A DNA stretch of 64,000 nucleotides from Lunularia cruciata (GCA_948567375.1 OX419760.1:4774001-4838000), one strand, 5' to 3'. Positions 29,390 to 43,940 are shown, counted from the stretch's first letter. Notes: generated from the letters alone by a model not told the origin. A program made the numbers and translations.

Positions 29390-32300
29390 AAAAACCATCA
29401 TCTAATGTGATTGCTCTCGTATGGATTGCACCTGCCATTGCACTCCATAGAGTAGTGGACACACGGTGTCTAAAATATATTACAAAGTATGAGAGTGAGA
29501 GTGGTACCCCTAGCGCCTAACATGATAAGCTCTCGTGTATTCCTTGACAAATGTGTCAAATGCCATGTCAATCACTCCATATAACTCCAAGGCTAGAGGA
29601 ACAAAGAGGTGACCTCGCTGCATGCCCCTATACTTGGAGACCTTACGACCTACTGTTGCACTTGCCGCCCATCTAGGGGGGTGGGTAATCACTCCTTCCA
29701 AAATTGTATCCCGCATAAGGTCCATAACCACGACATCAGCTATTGTCACCTGATCATCTCAGACCAAGTATAAATCTGCCCTAACACGTGTCGTTTGCAA
29801 AGCATGCAAATGCTCCCTCCAAGCCAAGTATCCACTCTCTCGTGCCATAGCAAACAGTATGTCCCTAATAGCATCATGGGTAGCTATTCCTTGTCCTCCA
29901 AAAGGACACCGTGTCATGTGGACCACTGCTGCATCTAGTGAAGAACCACACTCACAAGTGAGTAATGAAGATGCAAATGGGTGGACCAAACCTAGGCTAA
30001 ACCTCATCATTGCAGAGAAAGTCTCTGGTGCGAGTCGGAATGCCCTAATGCACGGTCAAGCTAGTATCCAAGAGCATGCACCCTTGCCATAGCAAGAGCA
30101 AAGAAGTGCTCTAGTAGCCTGAGGAAGAGTTGACTAAGAAAGAATGGAGCATATGGTCACACTGTTGCTCCATCAAGGAAGACTATAAACCTCTAGTCCA
30201 ATTTGACAATAGTGAAGCAAAAGGTGGAAAATCCTCTTGTGCCTGTGGGGATAGACCATCTCTCATTTGCCGCAATAACATCTAGAGAGAAAAGGATCCT
30301 CCTTCCACCTCTATCACATAAGTCTCCAAAACCGGCCTATCAACAACCACAAAACAAAAGGAAAGTAGGAGTGTCAAGAGAGCCCAACTACCCAAAAATA
30401 CTATAGGTACCATCTCCTCCATAGATAGCAAGCCAACCCCTCCACATGAAATTGGCAGAGCCATCTATCTAGTCACAAGTCCGAAGACAAAGAAGCGCAG
30501 TAAACCCAAAGAAGCAAAGTTGCCTCCAACTCAAAGGAAGACTCAAAGACTGATTGTGCAGAATAAGAAGATGGTAAGAGAAGCATCATCGGAATCAGAG
30601 TCTGAAGAAGAAACCAAGTTGCAAGAAGAGGAATCCAAAGAAGATGAACTCACTACGCTCCAAACCCCCAGTCACTGACTCAAATGTCCTTGGTCCAATA
30701 ATATCACCAAAGACTCCCTATCCTCCTATCAAATGCTCTCAGACGTGATAGGAAGGATGGTGAGGGAGGAACTATATAGATGAGGTAGGATGGTCAACAA
30801 GAAATACTGGAAGAGAGTATACCAAATGCCACCTACGGATCTCCTAGTAATGGAAGGTCATCCACATGGAGAACATCCTTTGCAAGGGCAACGTCTAAGA
30901 AGCATGTGACAAAATCCTTCAATTCTACTAGCACTCCAAGAACACAAAGTCCATCTGTGGATGTGATACACCCCTCTGGAAGCTCAAGGTGTGGAGGGAT
31001 ACCTAAAAGGGACCATGCTCTGCACTTTGACACCTTGACTCTCAAGCCTACTAGATGTAGCTCGGTAGTCAAGTAGTCAAAGGCTTTCCTAAACTGATCT
31101 ATAGGGCCTATGATGCCAAGGAGTGAAATACACAACCTAGCATGGCCAAAGTAGTAGATAGGAGATTTCTAAAGTGAGCCATGGCAAATAAGGGTCCCCC
31201 CAAATGATCTTCTTGATGTGTACCAATACTTGACTCCAAGACGGTGACTCCTTCTTGTGAACCACCATGCTGGTAGTAAAGGGAAGCATGAGAGCCATAA
31301 AACAACCACACAAAAGGAATGAGATTCGCCAAGGATCTACCAGCCTCCCTAAGCTATCTAAAGATGGATGCTCGTGAGATGCTATTAAAAGCATTCTCAA
31401 CATCTACCTATAGGATGACCTACTCTAGATGGATATTTAGGAGTGCCCTAATGCCTAGAGATATAGCCTCACATCCTCCAAGTGTAGCTACTCCAAACTA
31501 ATGTGGATTGAGGTGATGTTGAAAGAAAAAATGGTGTTGAAGGACAATGGTACGACTGACCAAAAGCAAAAAGATCTCTCCAACAGCAATTGGTCTAATG
31601 CCCTACCGTGTCCTTCTCCGTTGCAAGAAGTCAACAAGCACCCAACACCCAACTAATAGATATAGGAATATCTCCTCTCACTATTGATGCAGCTACCTAA
31701 AACAACTTGGTAAAACCACTAGAAGGATCATCTACCTAAAAGCAATCTCTAAGGTGCTCATAAACCATCCCTACAAGCCTCTTGAGGAAAGGCAATGGGC
31801 AGTGCATAGTGCTTGTGCAAACAATGACCTATCAAGTTATAAAGGCTGCGCATGCTAATAATCTAAGACATCTAGTGGTAGTCCCTCTATTGCTATAGGA
31901 TGTAGTGAGCGTAGGGAAGAGATAGTCTCATCAATAGGACTCTCCATAGACAAAGGATGTAGCGCTCGTGATGCTCTACTAAACTCTCCTGCCTGACCCA
32001 ATATCCTACACCATTGTAATCGAGTTGGACTCTATGGTATCTTGTGGCAATGCTTGTCTCCTAAATCATGTAGCCCTAATAGCTCCTCCTAAAGGGCCGC
32101 CCAATCCCCCACTTGGACTTGACAAAATCTAGCAGCCACCTCTTTATGGCCCGCACGCCCCCTTTTAGCATAATGAAAACACCATCGAGGGAGTAGGAGG
32201 AATAAGAACCATGCTAACTCGTCCAAGGGATCACGTGCCAGACAATCAAGTGGTAGGCAAAAAGCTTGTCTAGCTTCATCATGGAGTGTGCAGAATAGCT

Positions 32301-32621
32301 TATCAAATAGACGTGGACATGGAAAACTAGTCTGAAATAACCCCAAAATGCAACCTGCTTGAGAAACTAAACACTCTCACAACTTGATTGGTATCCCTGG
32401 AATGATCAACAAAGGGATAGAAGAAGCGTGCTTAATCTCAAGTGTCACTGTAGTAAATGCGGTCACTTGTCTCACGTAGGCACCCTAGTGGTCCAATCAT
32501 AGTCCTTGTGCATCCTTCCCACATGGGTCTTTACTCCTTGCAAGGTAAAACGTTAGTGACACACCGGGCATGGTGTATCCCGAGCCGCTCTAGGCGATCC
32601 CACATAGGAAGGTGTAGTCAT
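29390..32621 (-). pseudogene. Dead non-LTR retrotransposon (zinc finger - RT - C-terminal domain)
   Basis: Minus-strand relic. It starts with ATG at 32621 and a C2H2-like finger (CPVCH ... HVGRMH, about 32500-32565). Further on, the RT fingers/palm can be followed in pieces: DHLGGPLFAMAHFR (31137-31332 region), then a frameshift exactly where the catalytic Asp-Asp is expected (about 31108), then FDYLTTELHLVGLRVKVSKC and the thumb region. The C-terminal part has CECGSSLDAAVVHMTRCPFGG (Cys/His knuckle-like) and KYRGMQRGHLFVPLALELYG. Many stops and shifts; not functional. Order and motifs fit a non-LTR (LINE-type) element; the exact clade is unknown. Confidence 0.75.
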
Positions 32622-33070
32622 GGCTAGCACAAGAATAATGATAGTAACACATGATGCTCCTCTCTATGTCTCCCCATATCTATAAAACCACAACCCCTCA
32701 CATCCCAACTCACATAAGAAAACAATCTCTCCAAACCCTAAAAACTATAAACTCTCATATCTTTCAATTTCCATCTCCAAAATTTTCAAACTAAATTACA
32801 AGGGGAATTTACATATGCAGGCATAGAAATTCATAATATTTACAAAAGAGAGCACGGTGTACAAACATGTGGGAGAGGAAAATGCATAATTTTCACAAAG
32901 AAGGGTATAGTTTTAAAATATTTATGAACAAGAATTCACTTCATTATGGCTTAATGCAAACAATACCATACATCATGTTGACTGTCCCATCTTAGACTAT
33001 GATGCGCTTTTCTTTGCATCCGTCACTGGAAAGCTGATCTTCCCACGCTATTCCTTGGATAGTACAAATT

Positions 33071-33704
33071 TCAATTTTCTTGGTCTACTGCTTGCTTGAT
33101 ATTTTTGGGAGGACAAGTGAGATTATCTTGCACACACATTTGTATGTCTATTGCAATAACAAGTTCATTGCATGCTTTTCTAAGCTCTGAAATCAGGTAA
33201 GATGTGTGCACTATGTCAAAGGGTGACTGGTGTGCTTTCCTTGTAGCTGCATATGCATGGATGCATGGAAGTTGATATTGCTGGAAAGTTTTCAATAAAC
33301 ACAAATGTTCAAATAGATTAACAATATTGTATCAACTATTGCTTTGATGTATAACCTCAAAGTTGCTAGGACTAAGCTGAAAAATTGTACAAATTCATCG
33401 GTCTTGAAAAGTCTGTTTAATTTTTTATTGAAAATTTTCTAGGATCAAACTCACTCAGCTAGTGTTTGCTAGCTCCATGCATCAGTTTTGGATGAGCACA
33501 CCTTTCTTACACACAACTTGCATAATTGCTTCAAGCGGCTTGGCCTCCCTTACTTCCAAGATCCAAGAGTTTGTAGATTCAAACATATTTGATGTCAATA
33601 TGCTAAATTGTGGAACTAGAGCATGGCTAAGCATCCAAGTTGGTAATGATATTATGTGCACATATGAGGCAATCTCCTCATTCATCTTTGTAATCTGAAC
33701 CATT
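33071..33704 (-). pseudogene. MULE (Mutator-like) transposase relic
   Basis: One minus-strand frame with stops. Part one (33703-33482) has ILTSNMFESTNSWILEVREA, the SN-x-E-S-x-N block of MULE transposases. Part two (33304-33071) is a SWIM zinc finger remnant, FQQYQLPCIHAYAATRK, with its Cys-x-His pair; the first Cys of the usual CxC is lost. No terminal inverted repeats were found. Only the C-terminal quarter of a transposase remains. Confidence 0.72.
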
Positions 33705-36700
33705 GAAGCTCCAAATGCATTGACTATTAGTGCATTCCCAACTACCTAAATCCTGCAATTGACATTATTTTCTATATGCCAAACACAAGTGCAATGGTGT
33801 GCACTAGGTATTTTTGGCGCCATTGCATTTGTGATACCCTATAAAATATAAACATGAATACATTAATGCTTTGCCAAATTACAACATCCCAAAGGTCCAA
33901 GAATCTACTAATTTGGTTAGTCAGTCAATCCTCACTAATACTTGTGCCTAGAAGTAGATGAGATAGAACTCCAAATGAAGATTCATAAGAAGATAAAAGC
34001 TCTTGATGCAAATCTCAAAATAAATCTCTCAAAGAAGGCCAAAGTGGAAAGACCTCCTTCCAGGAGGAGCTTAAAGTAAAGTATAAGTTCAAAGGCTCTC
34101 AAGACAAATCTCAAGAAAGAGCTTTTAAAGAAAGCCATAGTAGAAAGACCTATTTCATTCAAGAGCCTAAAGTATTGTGTTGTAAAACAACTGTACCTTT
34201 GTGCCCAAAGTCTCATTCAAATCCTTGAAGGTAAAGTGTATTTTAATCACATAATTGTGGCAATATTGGCTCATTCAGAAGTTGGAGTCATGGTTGGAGT
34301 TGTGATAGAACTGCTCTACTTAATGTTGCTACTCTATATAAGGTCCAACAAGAACCTATTTACAATATAATTCTCAAATTATTAGCAAGACAAACCACAA
34401 AAAGCTTCACAAAACCAAAAGAAAGGAAAATGTCACAAAACCTTTCAAAATGTTAGGTGCATGAGAAAGCACTATAGAATAGACTTCAAGAACGATTCAA
34501 ATTGTGGAAAGAGAAATTAAAGATGGATCTTGAGACAAGATTTGACCTACTCAAACTAGAGATGTGGGAGGAAACCAAGATAAAATTTCAAATGGAGGAA
34601 GCAACCCAAATTGAAGAGGTTGACAACAAACTCTTATGTTGAGAAGAAGAGACTAACAAGGATCTGGAGGAGAATTAAAAGTTATAAGAACTACAATTGC
34701 ATGAATGCATCAAGGAAATACACTTATTTGATATTCCAAACATGATAACCTAAAAGAGGAAATGCAATGTAAATTGAAAGAACTAAAGTCAACAAGCATG
34801 GAAGTAGAAACAAATGTCATACTAGTGAATTGCATTCAATGCCCCTTTTTCTAGTATTAGCAACTAATTGTAATGTCTTCTAAAATTTGATCACAAGTAG
34901 AATCAAAAGATAGAACTTATTAGAGAATGGATACACAAGCAAAAGTGACTGTATAATGGCTTTGTGCAGTTTAGTTGCTTTGTATTTCTTGTGTTTTGGC
35001 CTTACAATCCCCCTATTGACCAATGAAATGATCATAAATTAAAAAATAAGCCAATAAATTTCTTTGTCACTCTATAGTTTCACACCTTTTTACAATTGAT
35101 GATGATGAATATTGTCTCTAAATTCACAAATCCCATGGCTTCTATAACAAGTGTACAAAAACACCATCCAATTCTTTGCATTCTTGATTGGTAATGCACC
35201 ACAAAGAACACTCATAGCAAGATAAACACCTTTATATGTTCCTCTAGCATGGTATGCATTGATTGTGTATACAAGGCAAAGAAAAGTGTGCTACTTGAAT
35301 CCAAGACATGTAAATGCTCACTTGAACTATTTACAAGAATCTACTTGAAATTTTACTACACTTCTTGGGTTTGCAATTTCAAGGCACCTAAGAATGAAGA
35401 TTTTTGGGAAGTTGTTGTGGTATTCATCTGCTGATCTTCTCCAATGCACTTCCCTACTATGTCATATAGCCATATATAATGTCTTTTCAAGTTATTCAAA
35501 GTGTGTGAAATTAACGGTGTCTTTTAGCATGATTTTTCTAACATCATAAACAAGTGGCCTTGTAAATTTTGCTAAACTACATCCACATACCAAAATGATT
35601 TTGTAAAAGTCAAGCAAGCTCCATCATGCACAATAAATGAAACATGTAATAGGCCATGATTTCAACAATTGATAGACATTCAAAACTTGCACTTTAAACT
35701 AGACTCCACTTCTTGTTCAATATTGCTTGTTGGAAAAATAATGCAAATGTTTTGTGGCTTATTGCTTACAATTTTATAAGCAGCTAACATAACAATCTAG
35801 TAGTTTGAATATGCTACTTATGCTTCTTCTACAATACTAAAAATTACTCCAACTTGTAAGAGATGGGCCATGGTAAAACTACAAAATCTATTATTGTACA
35901 TAAGAAAACAAGGGTGCTGCACATAGGAGGAGTGAGAAAATCAACAAAGTAGGAAAATGTGCTCTTATTTGTAGCTAGTCTCAAATATATACCCGGATCT
36001 ATAAACTATATCTCTCTTTGTGAATATTATAGATCTTTCTGCATGCATTTGTAAATTTACTTATATATAATGTAACAAAATGTATTCAAATCAGAATTTG
36101 AAGGTATAGTTTGTATTATAGTAAAGTTCTAGCTTCGTGCTTTGAATACATTCAAATTTGAAATGATGAATGTATTTATTGATTGCAAAAAATTGTAACA
36201 AATTGAGCCTAGTGATTAATATAGGCTAGGCTCTCTTTTGAGTTTGAGTGCAAGAACTGAGAGCCTAGTGATTTGAATACATTTCAATGTATTCAGATAT
36301 GTATAAATGTAACAAAATGTATACAAATCACCAGGCTCTCTTTTGAGTTTCATCTTTATACCATAGTTCAACACCTGGAACAACAATTTCTTTTCAATTC
36401 TTGCACTCAAATTTGAATGAAATGAATAATGAGTTGCAAAGCTTATGCTAACATTCAGCATTAACCTCCACACAAGTTGACTATATTGCAATGCCAATGT
36501 ATAGAAGCTAAAGGGTAGATTCCTCTTGCCCAATACTATTGCAACTTAGCCCAAAATTTTCCCTAATGTCTTTCCTTGTTATGCTTGATGGGGTCTTCCA
36601 TCCCTCTTGTTATCACACATGGTCAAATTCTTCCATTAGTGGTTTGAGTTTTAACTTTCATGAGTTCCATAAATATCCATAAAAAAATAAAAAATAAAAA

Positions 36701-39700
36701 AATAATTTTATAGATTTCAAATAGACATTTTATGAATTTCATAAATATTCATAAAAAAATTTATGGATAATTTATAAGAACTTTATGGACTGCAAGTGGA
36801 AATAAGGGGATTTATGGGAAAGTATTTGTAGCCAAAAAAAGTTTCTGTATAAGCTAAAACATGACTCTTGGAGTTTTTGTTACAAGATTACCCATAAAAT
36901 CCTATATTGTAAATTTGAAATATCTGAAACTTTAATGTGCACAAAATTGAATAGACCTTAAAATATTATAAAATATTACAAAATATTTTCATTTTTTGTC
37001 AAATCTACATTATTGGTATCCATTAAATGTTTTATGGATATCACTAAACGTCCAGAAATATCAATAATACTCTGGTTTTACAGTGAACTCTGTCGGAAAA
37101 GCCTTACACCTCAACTCTTCATTTCTTGAAGAGTATGCACCATGCATATATGAAGTGGTTTGTCGCTCATTACAAATGATTGTATATATACTTTTGAACA
37201 TCTAATTTTTCATTCTCAAATCTATTTGCTATGAGGTGATTGAGATGAAATCATTTACAAGTGAATTGTAAAGAATAAACAATCCCAAGTTTGAATTTAG
37301 AAAACCATAACCATTCTCATAAGTAAATCCAAACATAAAAGTAATTGGATTAGAATAAGATGTGTTCCTAAAACATCTCGCGTTCTACTCAACAATATTG
37401 TATGTGAGTACAAAGAACATCATAGTATCTTTGACTCAATCAGACATGGGGAGGTATTAGATTAGAAGAATTCATGACATAGATGAGAGTTAGGTAGTTT
37501 AGTTATTTTGCTGCAGATGAAAATATGAGTTAGGGATTTTAATTATTTTGTTGAAAATCAATAACTTGCCAAACCCAAACGCAAATTCTTACATGTCAAA
37601 GAGAGGCCTAAATTGCAAACTTGTGAAATTGGAACTATAGAAATATTCATTTTCCAATTCTTGATGTAGACTACGCCTTTGCACTACTAAATTCCATTCC
37701 TTCTCATCCAATTCCTCTTTACATTTGCCATGTGTGAAGTCCATTTTGGCTCTACTCCTCTTCCAAGAGCTTCTAAAAATGGTGTATGGTGTAATTGGTA
37801 CCTAATGTAAAGAGCAAAGCCAATGATAATGAAGATAAGGATAGATTAAAAATGATTACTCATCATTATGTATAATATTAGATTACTTAAAAGATCTACA
37901 CCATTTTAGTCAAATCCATGGTGGTAATTGTAGAAAACCAGTCTAGAAAAATGTGGCTTTAGTTACATGTCCATTTATTTGGTATGGCACAAGAGAGGAT
38001 ATTTCCACTTTGATGATAAGAGACAAATTGTATAAAGGGTAGATGCAATATATGAAGTCTTGCATGGATGCAAGGGAATGGAAGACCAATGGTGCTAAGG
38101 AAGGGTTGATCAACAAAGACTATAAATGTGGATGGAGAAAAATAGACGATAATTTAAATAATCTATATCCTCATTTTGATAAAAATGGATTTGATGTTTG
38201 GAGTGCGTGCAAATATATCTCTCTTGTGCTCATAAGCATTGGTGTTGGAGGTACTAAAGATGAGGTCTATATTTTGAATGGGATGAGGCTTGAAGGTGGT
38301 AATGGAGAAAAACTTCAACACATGAAGGATGAAGAATTGGGATAGGTTTCTCTAGTGTTAGCATTGGATTCAATTCCTTTTACTATCTAAAGTACCCAAG
38401 TGCTACAAGTCAATTCTTCTTTTCTTAGATGAAGAAGAGTGTCAAGCCAATTTTGAGTTTGTTATAATGCATGAAGATACTACAAGAAGAAAGCATGAAG
38501 GTGATAATGTTGCTCCATTGGTGACAACCACAAGAACAAAGGCGTTCCTATCCCAAGAAGTAGAAGAGATCTGAGAAGTAAAAACAAAAGATGAGATACT
38601 AACTCAAGAGAGGAGGATAGGTAAAATCATGGAAGAAGAGGAAATTTGATAAAGAATTTGAGGATGACTTTAAATATTGCTATTTTGTCATAAGCTTTGG
38701 ATAGCCATAGTAAATGGAAGAGTGAATTGGTAGAAGCTAGAGAAAGATGCAAAGTAGCAAACATAGAAGCTCAAAACGTGTGGATGCAAAGATGCTTGCA
38801 AAAATTGAGAAGCACAAGTACGTTGTGGAGGTAGAGAAGGCTTTTAGGGAGGAGAAAATAAGATCCAAAGTAGAAAAAATTCAAATCAAGGAGAGAAATG
38901 AAAAATCTAAACATTTCTAATCAATGAATTTGGAATTAGTAAGACATAGAAGACTTTTGTAGAAATCAGGATTACAATAACTATGCGATTCAAAATATAT
39001 TCACAACCATTTGTAGAAGGTAGTAATAGTAGTTACATTGTTTATCCTAAATTCCCCATTCTTGATTATGACATGCCTTGTGCAAGTGGTAATGATTGCA
39101 ATGATTATGATTATAAGATGTAACTTTTCATGTATTGCTTTAGTAAAGTATATATATTTCATTTTCTATTTTTTATTCACTTCCATGTTCATAAATAGCT
39201 TCTATTGTGTTCTTATTTTTCATGAATTGATTCATGCGTAAAAAATAAATTTTTTCATTCATGAAATATTTTATTTGTTTTGTGTGTTTCCACTACTTCA
39301 TTTTATTAAGTTCATCCCTCCTTTACAACTTAAGCATAAACTGTAGTGACAGAAGAATTCTCAGGTACACACGTTGCTGTTGTTGGTGTTGCTGTAGGTC
39401 GTCCATGGTAGGCTGACTCAGTCCTCTTGTAAGATAAGAAAGAGACCGTTGATCTTCTAATGTCAACTCCACAATAGCTAGGTGAATGTAAGTCATGAAG
39501 ACCATCACAAATTTAAAAGTTAGAGTTCCAATACTCTGCCTCCAAATCATCCAAATTAAACAAATTATCTACTATATGCAAGTATGAATTGTTGCATGGT
39601 TTATGTAGTGTGCCTGTTCTATGAATTCCATCCCCTTCATTCTTGAACACCAAATCATTCATGAGAAAATTTCAAATATACCCCCCAAAAAGTACAGATA

Positions 39701-40929
39701 TTATAAACCTATCCTAAATAATTCAATATTTACAAAAGTAGCATTGGTATTTACCAAGCCTTGATACTTGTTTGCAATGTTGGTTCAAAATGATGGGTTA
39801 GGAAAGTGCAAGCCTTGCAAGTCTTTGGGGTTTTAATGGGTTCTAGATTGCTTCTTCTTGTCAATCCTTTTGACAAATTGGTGTGTCTTTTTGGTCTTAG
39901 TTCAATATGAGACTTTCTCAACAAACACATATAACTATGTACTGAATTTGGCATTTGATACTTGTGATGTAGAAAAACTGGTCAGTATATATGTTCAAGA
40001 CTTGCAAGTCAATTTTCAGTTTCAGTTGACATCCTTGGGTGGAGTAGACCAAATGGTTGTCCTAGTATCCGCACAATGGATTGAAACCATGTATCAAAAG
40101 TCTTGGAACAAATTTATTTGGTGCAACATGTTCATTTGCTAATTATTGTCTGGTCAAGGCCATTAGAACATTGCCAACATCATATGAGGAAAGTGGTTTT
40201 GACCTATTATAATTATCTTTCCATGTGGTACCTTTATTGTGGAACTCCATCCACTTTGTATCCTCTCATAAGGCACAATGTTGTATTGCTGCTTGTTGTC
40301 AACTTTTTTGAATGTTTCTTTCTTCTTGTCTTTACTTGCTTTTTGACCTACACCTTTTACACTCCCCAGATTTTGATCATTGCAAAAACCTCACATTTGC
40401 ATCTTGAGGCTCTTCATGGTTGCTTGTTGGTCCTCAGTGGTTTGCAAGTTTAGAAATGCAAGTGTGAACTTTGTAGTCTATACAATGTGCATTATTTGTA
40501 TGTGCATGAAGCATGGTGTACATGGGATCTTAGTAACCTTGAGTATGCATAAACTGATGGGCATTGTTTGTGATATTCAATCCATGAATCAATCGATGAG
40601 GAGAAATTTCAATGTGAAATATGCTTGTGAATGTAGAGCAAAAGCATAGTCAAAGACAGAGCTAAGTATGAGTGAAAGTGAAAGCCACCCTTTACGAGGT
40701 TGAGAGGAATTTGTTGCTAATGGATATCCTTCACTCAAAGTTGATGAGTGTATATATATGTGTATATAAATGTACAATGGTACATAAATATATAATGACA
40801 TAGGAGTAGTCTATGTATGTGATATGCACTCTAATGCATCCTCGAGGCATCATAGGGAAAAATGTAGAGAAAAAGGATTAAAAGTATACTTCAATTTCCT
40901 CTCATTGGACGTATAATGGGATCTTGGAA
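33705..40929. other. AT-rich decayed intergenic DNA
   Basis: No intact gene. Weak coding traces: 34490-34680 plus (Lys/Glu-rich helix LETRFDLLKLEMWEE, similar in style to the D1 coiled coil); 38043-38345 plus (100-codon ORF of unknown type); 39323-39550 minus (Gln-rich). Runs of A/T around 36660-36720. One dispersed short repeat copy at 36573. I see no RNA gene. Confidence 0.4.
36573..36613. repeat. Dispersed short repeat, copy 2
   Basis: CCTTGTTATGCTTGATGGGG followed by TCTTCCATCCCTCTTG; a shorter, diverged copy of the unit at 24949. Confidence 0.55.
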
Positions 40930-41720
40930 CACTTTAATAAACTCTCATATGGGTCTACATTATGCAGATGTAGATGTAGAAACTACTTGAAAAGATGATG
41001 CTAAAATTGTAGCAAAGTTCTTCTTCCATAATGTCATCTCTTGTTATGGTTTCCTTTTTGAATTTGTTAGTGATAAGGGAGTACAATTATTGAACACTTT
41101 GGTTGAAATACTCACCAAGTAATTTTAGATCAAGCACCATAATACTACTCCCTACAACCCAAAAGCAAATGATCTAATAGAGACGTCTAATTGTCTTCTT
41201 TGCAAGATCTTGAATAAGGTGACTATTAATTATGCCTATGATTGAAATACTAAGCTAATAGCTGCCTTGTAGGCTTACCACTAAGAAAATCACTACAAGG
41301 CAGACACCTTAGTTCCTAACATACAAACTTCACCCAATCTTGCCAATGGAATTCAAGGTCCACACTTACAAGATTCTCTCTAAAGAATGACTATCTAAGG
41401 AAGAGAATCAAGACCTTTGGCTACAATAGTTGATGGTCCTTGATGAAGAGCAAGACAAATCCTATGAGCACAAATAGAAGAATCACCTCCAAAGGAAGTA
41501 ACAACATGAGAAGAAGATCAAACAAGTGAAGGTGGCGAAGGGAGACTAAGTTTTATTTTATGACAGCCAACACAAACACTTTCTAAGGAGGTTGCATCTC
41601 AAATAGATGGGAAAATATAGAGTGGTGAAAGTTTTTGATAATAGGTCCTTGCAATTAGTTGATCTAGAAAGGAATCTATTTGCCATCCAAGTGAATTGCT
41701 AGCATTTGTACCTTTAGAGT
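40930..41720 (+). pseudogene. Gypsy integrase fragment, third family
   Basis: Readable pieces in order: DDAKIVAKFFFHNVIS, FEFVSDKGVQLLN (second catalytic Asp), TPYNPKANDLIETSN (Glu position), then a C-terminal block FYDSQHKHF, LKWMGKYRVVKVF and LQLVDLERNLF typical of the gypsy integrase tail. Stops and a few shifts throughout. It differs from families A and B and has no LTR nearby, so it is an old remnant. Confidence 0.72.
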
Positions 41721-42489
41721 TGTGTTTGTATAGAAATGGTACAAAGGGAACAAAGAGAACAAGTATGAAGCCAAAGGCACTTCAAAAGAAGAATGTCAAA
41801 GTAGTCAACTCCAAAGGGTGGTAGCAGGAGAAGAGCTTAAGTGTGAAGTACTTTTAGACCCAAATATTGTACAACAAATTTGAATTCATTGCCACTTGTA
41901 TAAAATACTGCCACCAAAGACTGTTCATATTCAACAAAGGGCTTGCATGTGTGGAGAGTAAAATTTTCACTTATAGAAAAATCTTGGCTATAAAATCAAA
42001 TGCATTTGGAGCATTTTCAAATTTTGCAAAAGATCTTAATCTCAAAGCTAAAGAGCAAGTAGTAATCATATGCCTTTGTAGTCTTTGCAATTTTCACCAC
42101 CATTTATATTTTTTATTTTTTACCTTTACACCCAATATGAAATGTGGTTTTTGTCTAGAAAAGATCCTATGACCAAGATCCTTGAGGCAATCCTTTGTGT
42201 CCTAATAGTGAATAAATAGGCAATTTACTATAGGAGTGAACTATTCCACAATCAGCATCTCTCTTTCTTGCTTTGGAATTGAGAGTTGAGAGTTTTGGAA
42301 TCATCCATGAGATGAAGGGAGAAAAGATAGAGTGATAGAGGATTTGAGAGAAAATTGCTTTGCTTGGACAAACAAGAATAAGAGGAGTCTTCTTGGTGCG
42401 GATGTAGGACCACTTGGATGCATCTTCTACTTGTAGGCAAGGAGTATATGTAAAGAATTTGAGCAACATAGGAGAGCAACTTAACTAGG

Positions 42490-43940
42490 CTCTTTTATCA
42501 TATGCTTCTACATGGGGATAAACTAATTAACAAAGAAAGACTCCAAAATGTTCCAAAGCCAATTTCATCCAATGAAGTACTTCACCTTGTAGCCCAAAGG
42601 TTGGTCCATCATCAAGAAGTACCAAGATATAAATATGAAGTATATGGAGAGTGGAAAGTTTGTGTCAATGGAAGAAGAAGAGATCACCACCACAATCCAA
42701 ACAAAGAAGAAGAGGAAAACTCCATTGAGATATCAAAACCTAACTAAGAGACAAAGAAATAATCCTCAAGTTATAGATATATCTTTGGAAGAGGAAGCAA
42801 AAGATTCAAAAGATGAAGAAGGAGAAGAAGAAGAAGATTCATTCACCTTGCAAGGGTCTACATTGGGGTCCAAAGAAAGAGAGTAGTAAAAATTCATGCA
42901 ATTTGCACTAAATTCCAAAGAGCAAGAAGTGGATCAAGTTGGAAACCAACCCAAAGATCAAGAAGAAACCTAAATTTAGCTCAAAAGACTTTTACCCCTA
43001 GCTCCACCCAAGAAGTGGATGTCCTTGAATGAAAACAAGAGCATGTCTCCAAAGAAGAACAAGTGGAGCCTAAAGGGAATCCTACAAAAGAAGTTAAGGA
43101 AAGATGGATATAAAGTCCAAAGGTGAAGACTCTCCATGTGGAGTTTAGAGTAAAGTGAAGGGATGGCACACTATTCAAGAACAGAGAATACCACTAGAAA
43201 AAGGAGCCAATTTGTGATCAATTTGGTAGGTTTGGCCTTGCAATTAATGGAGACCATTCTTCATCAATATTAGGATGGTTACCCAAATGTAGTCAATTAT
43301 ACTTCACTTGTCCAAAGGCTATAGAAGATGAAAAAGTATATGTGGAAGAAAGAGCTAAAGTAGAGGAGACCAAAAGGGTAAATGCACTTGTACAAGAAAA
43401 TGATGAAGGGAGGAGGCAAAATATTTCACTCATAGCAGATTGCAGCCAATATGAAGAGGAAATTTTGAAGCTACATAGAGATTTGAGAGCACTTTGGCTG
43501 GAGCATAAGTGTAAGCATCAAGGGGACAAAGAGCATCTAAAAGCCAAAGACAAGAAGTAGTAAGTATTTGGGGTGAGTTGGAGATCACCAAGATCAAGGT
43601 GGTCACCTTGGAAGTTCAAATGTCCAAGTATAAGAAGGAGGTGGCTACCTAACTTGAGGGATGGCCAAAGAACTCACAAAGGAGAAGGAAGAGAGTGCAA
43701 CCAATCTACCCTAGTGGAGGTGAGAACGAAGTGGAGGTCTTGAACAACCACTCAAAGGAAGAGAAGGCAAAGATCCTCAAGCAACTAGAGGGAGTTCAAG
43801 ACCAATTAGTAGGACTTATGGAAGAGGTAGCTCAAGGTAAGATGGAGAAGACCAAATTATATGAGTTGAAGCTACATATGCAAAAGCTAGAAAGGAAGAA
43901 CTTTGAAGATGAAAAGATGGAGCAATGGAGCAATGCTTGA
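42490..43940 (+). pseudogene. D-like coiled-coil ORF relic (D2)
   Basis: A degraded reading frame whose order resembles D1: a hydrophobic stretch with MLLHGDKLINKE, a basic block KKKRKTPLRYQNLTKRQRNN, the hinge PQVIDISLEEEAKDSKDEE (D1 has RRGMVVIESEDEDSEGE after a KNNP), an acidic run, then coiled-coil segments at 43342-43560 and 43695-43940. Several stops and shifts. It suggests that D1-type elements are a family and not a single capture. No ends were found. Confidence 0.55.

Noticed and set aside
36216-36533. 105-codon minus-strand ORF with internal repeat KLKREP
   Set aside because: The repeat reflects a short duplicated sequence (AGGCTCTCTTTTGAGTTT-like) in AT-rich DNA; no coding support.
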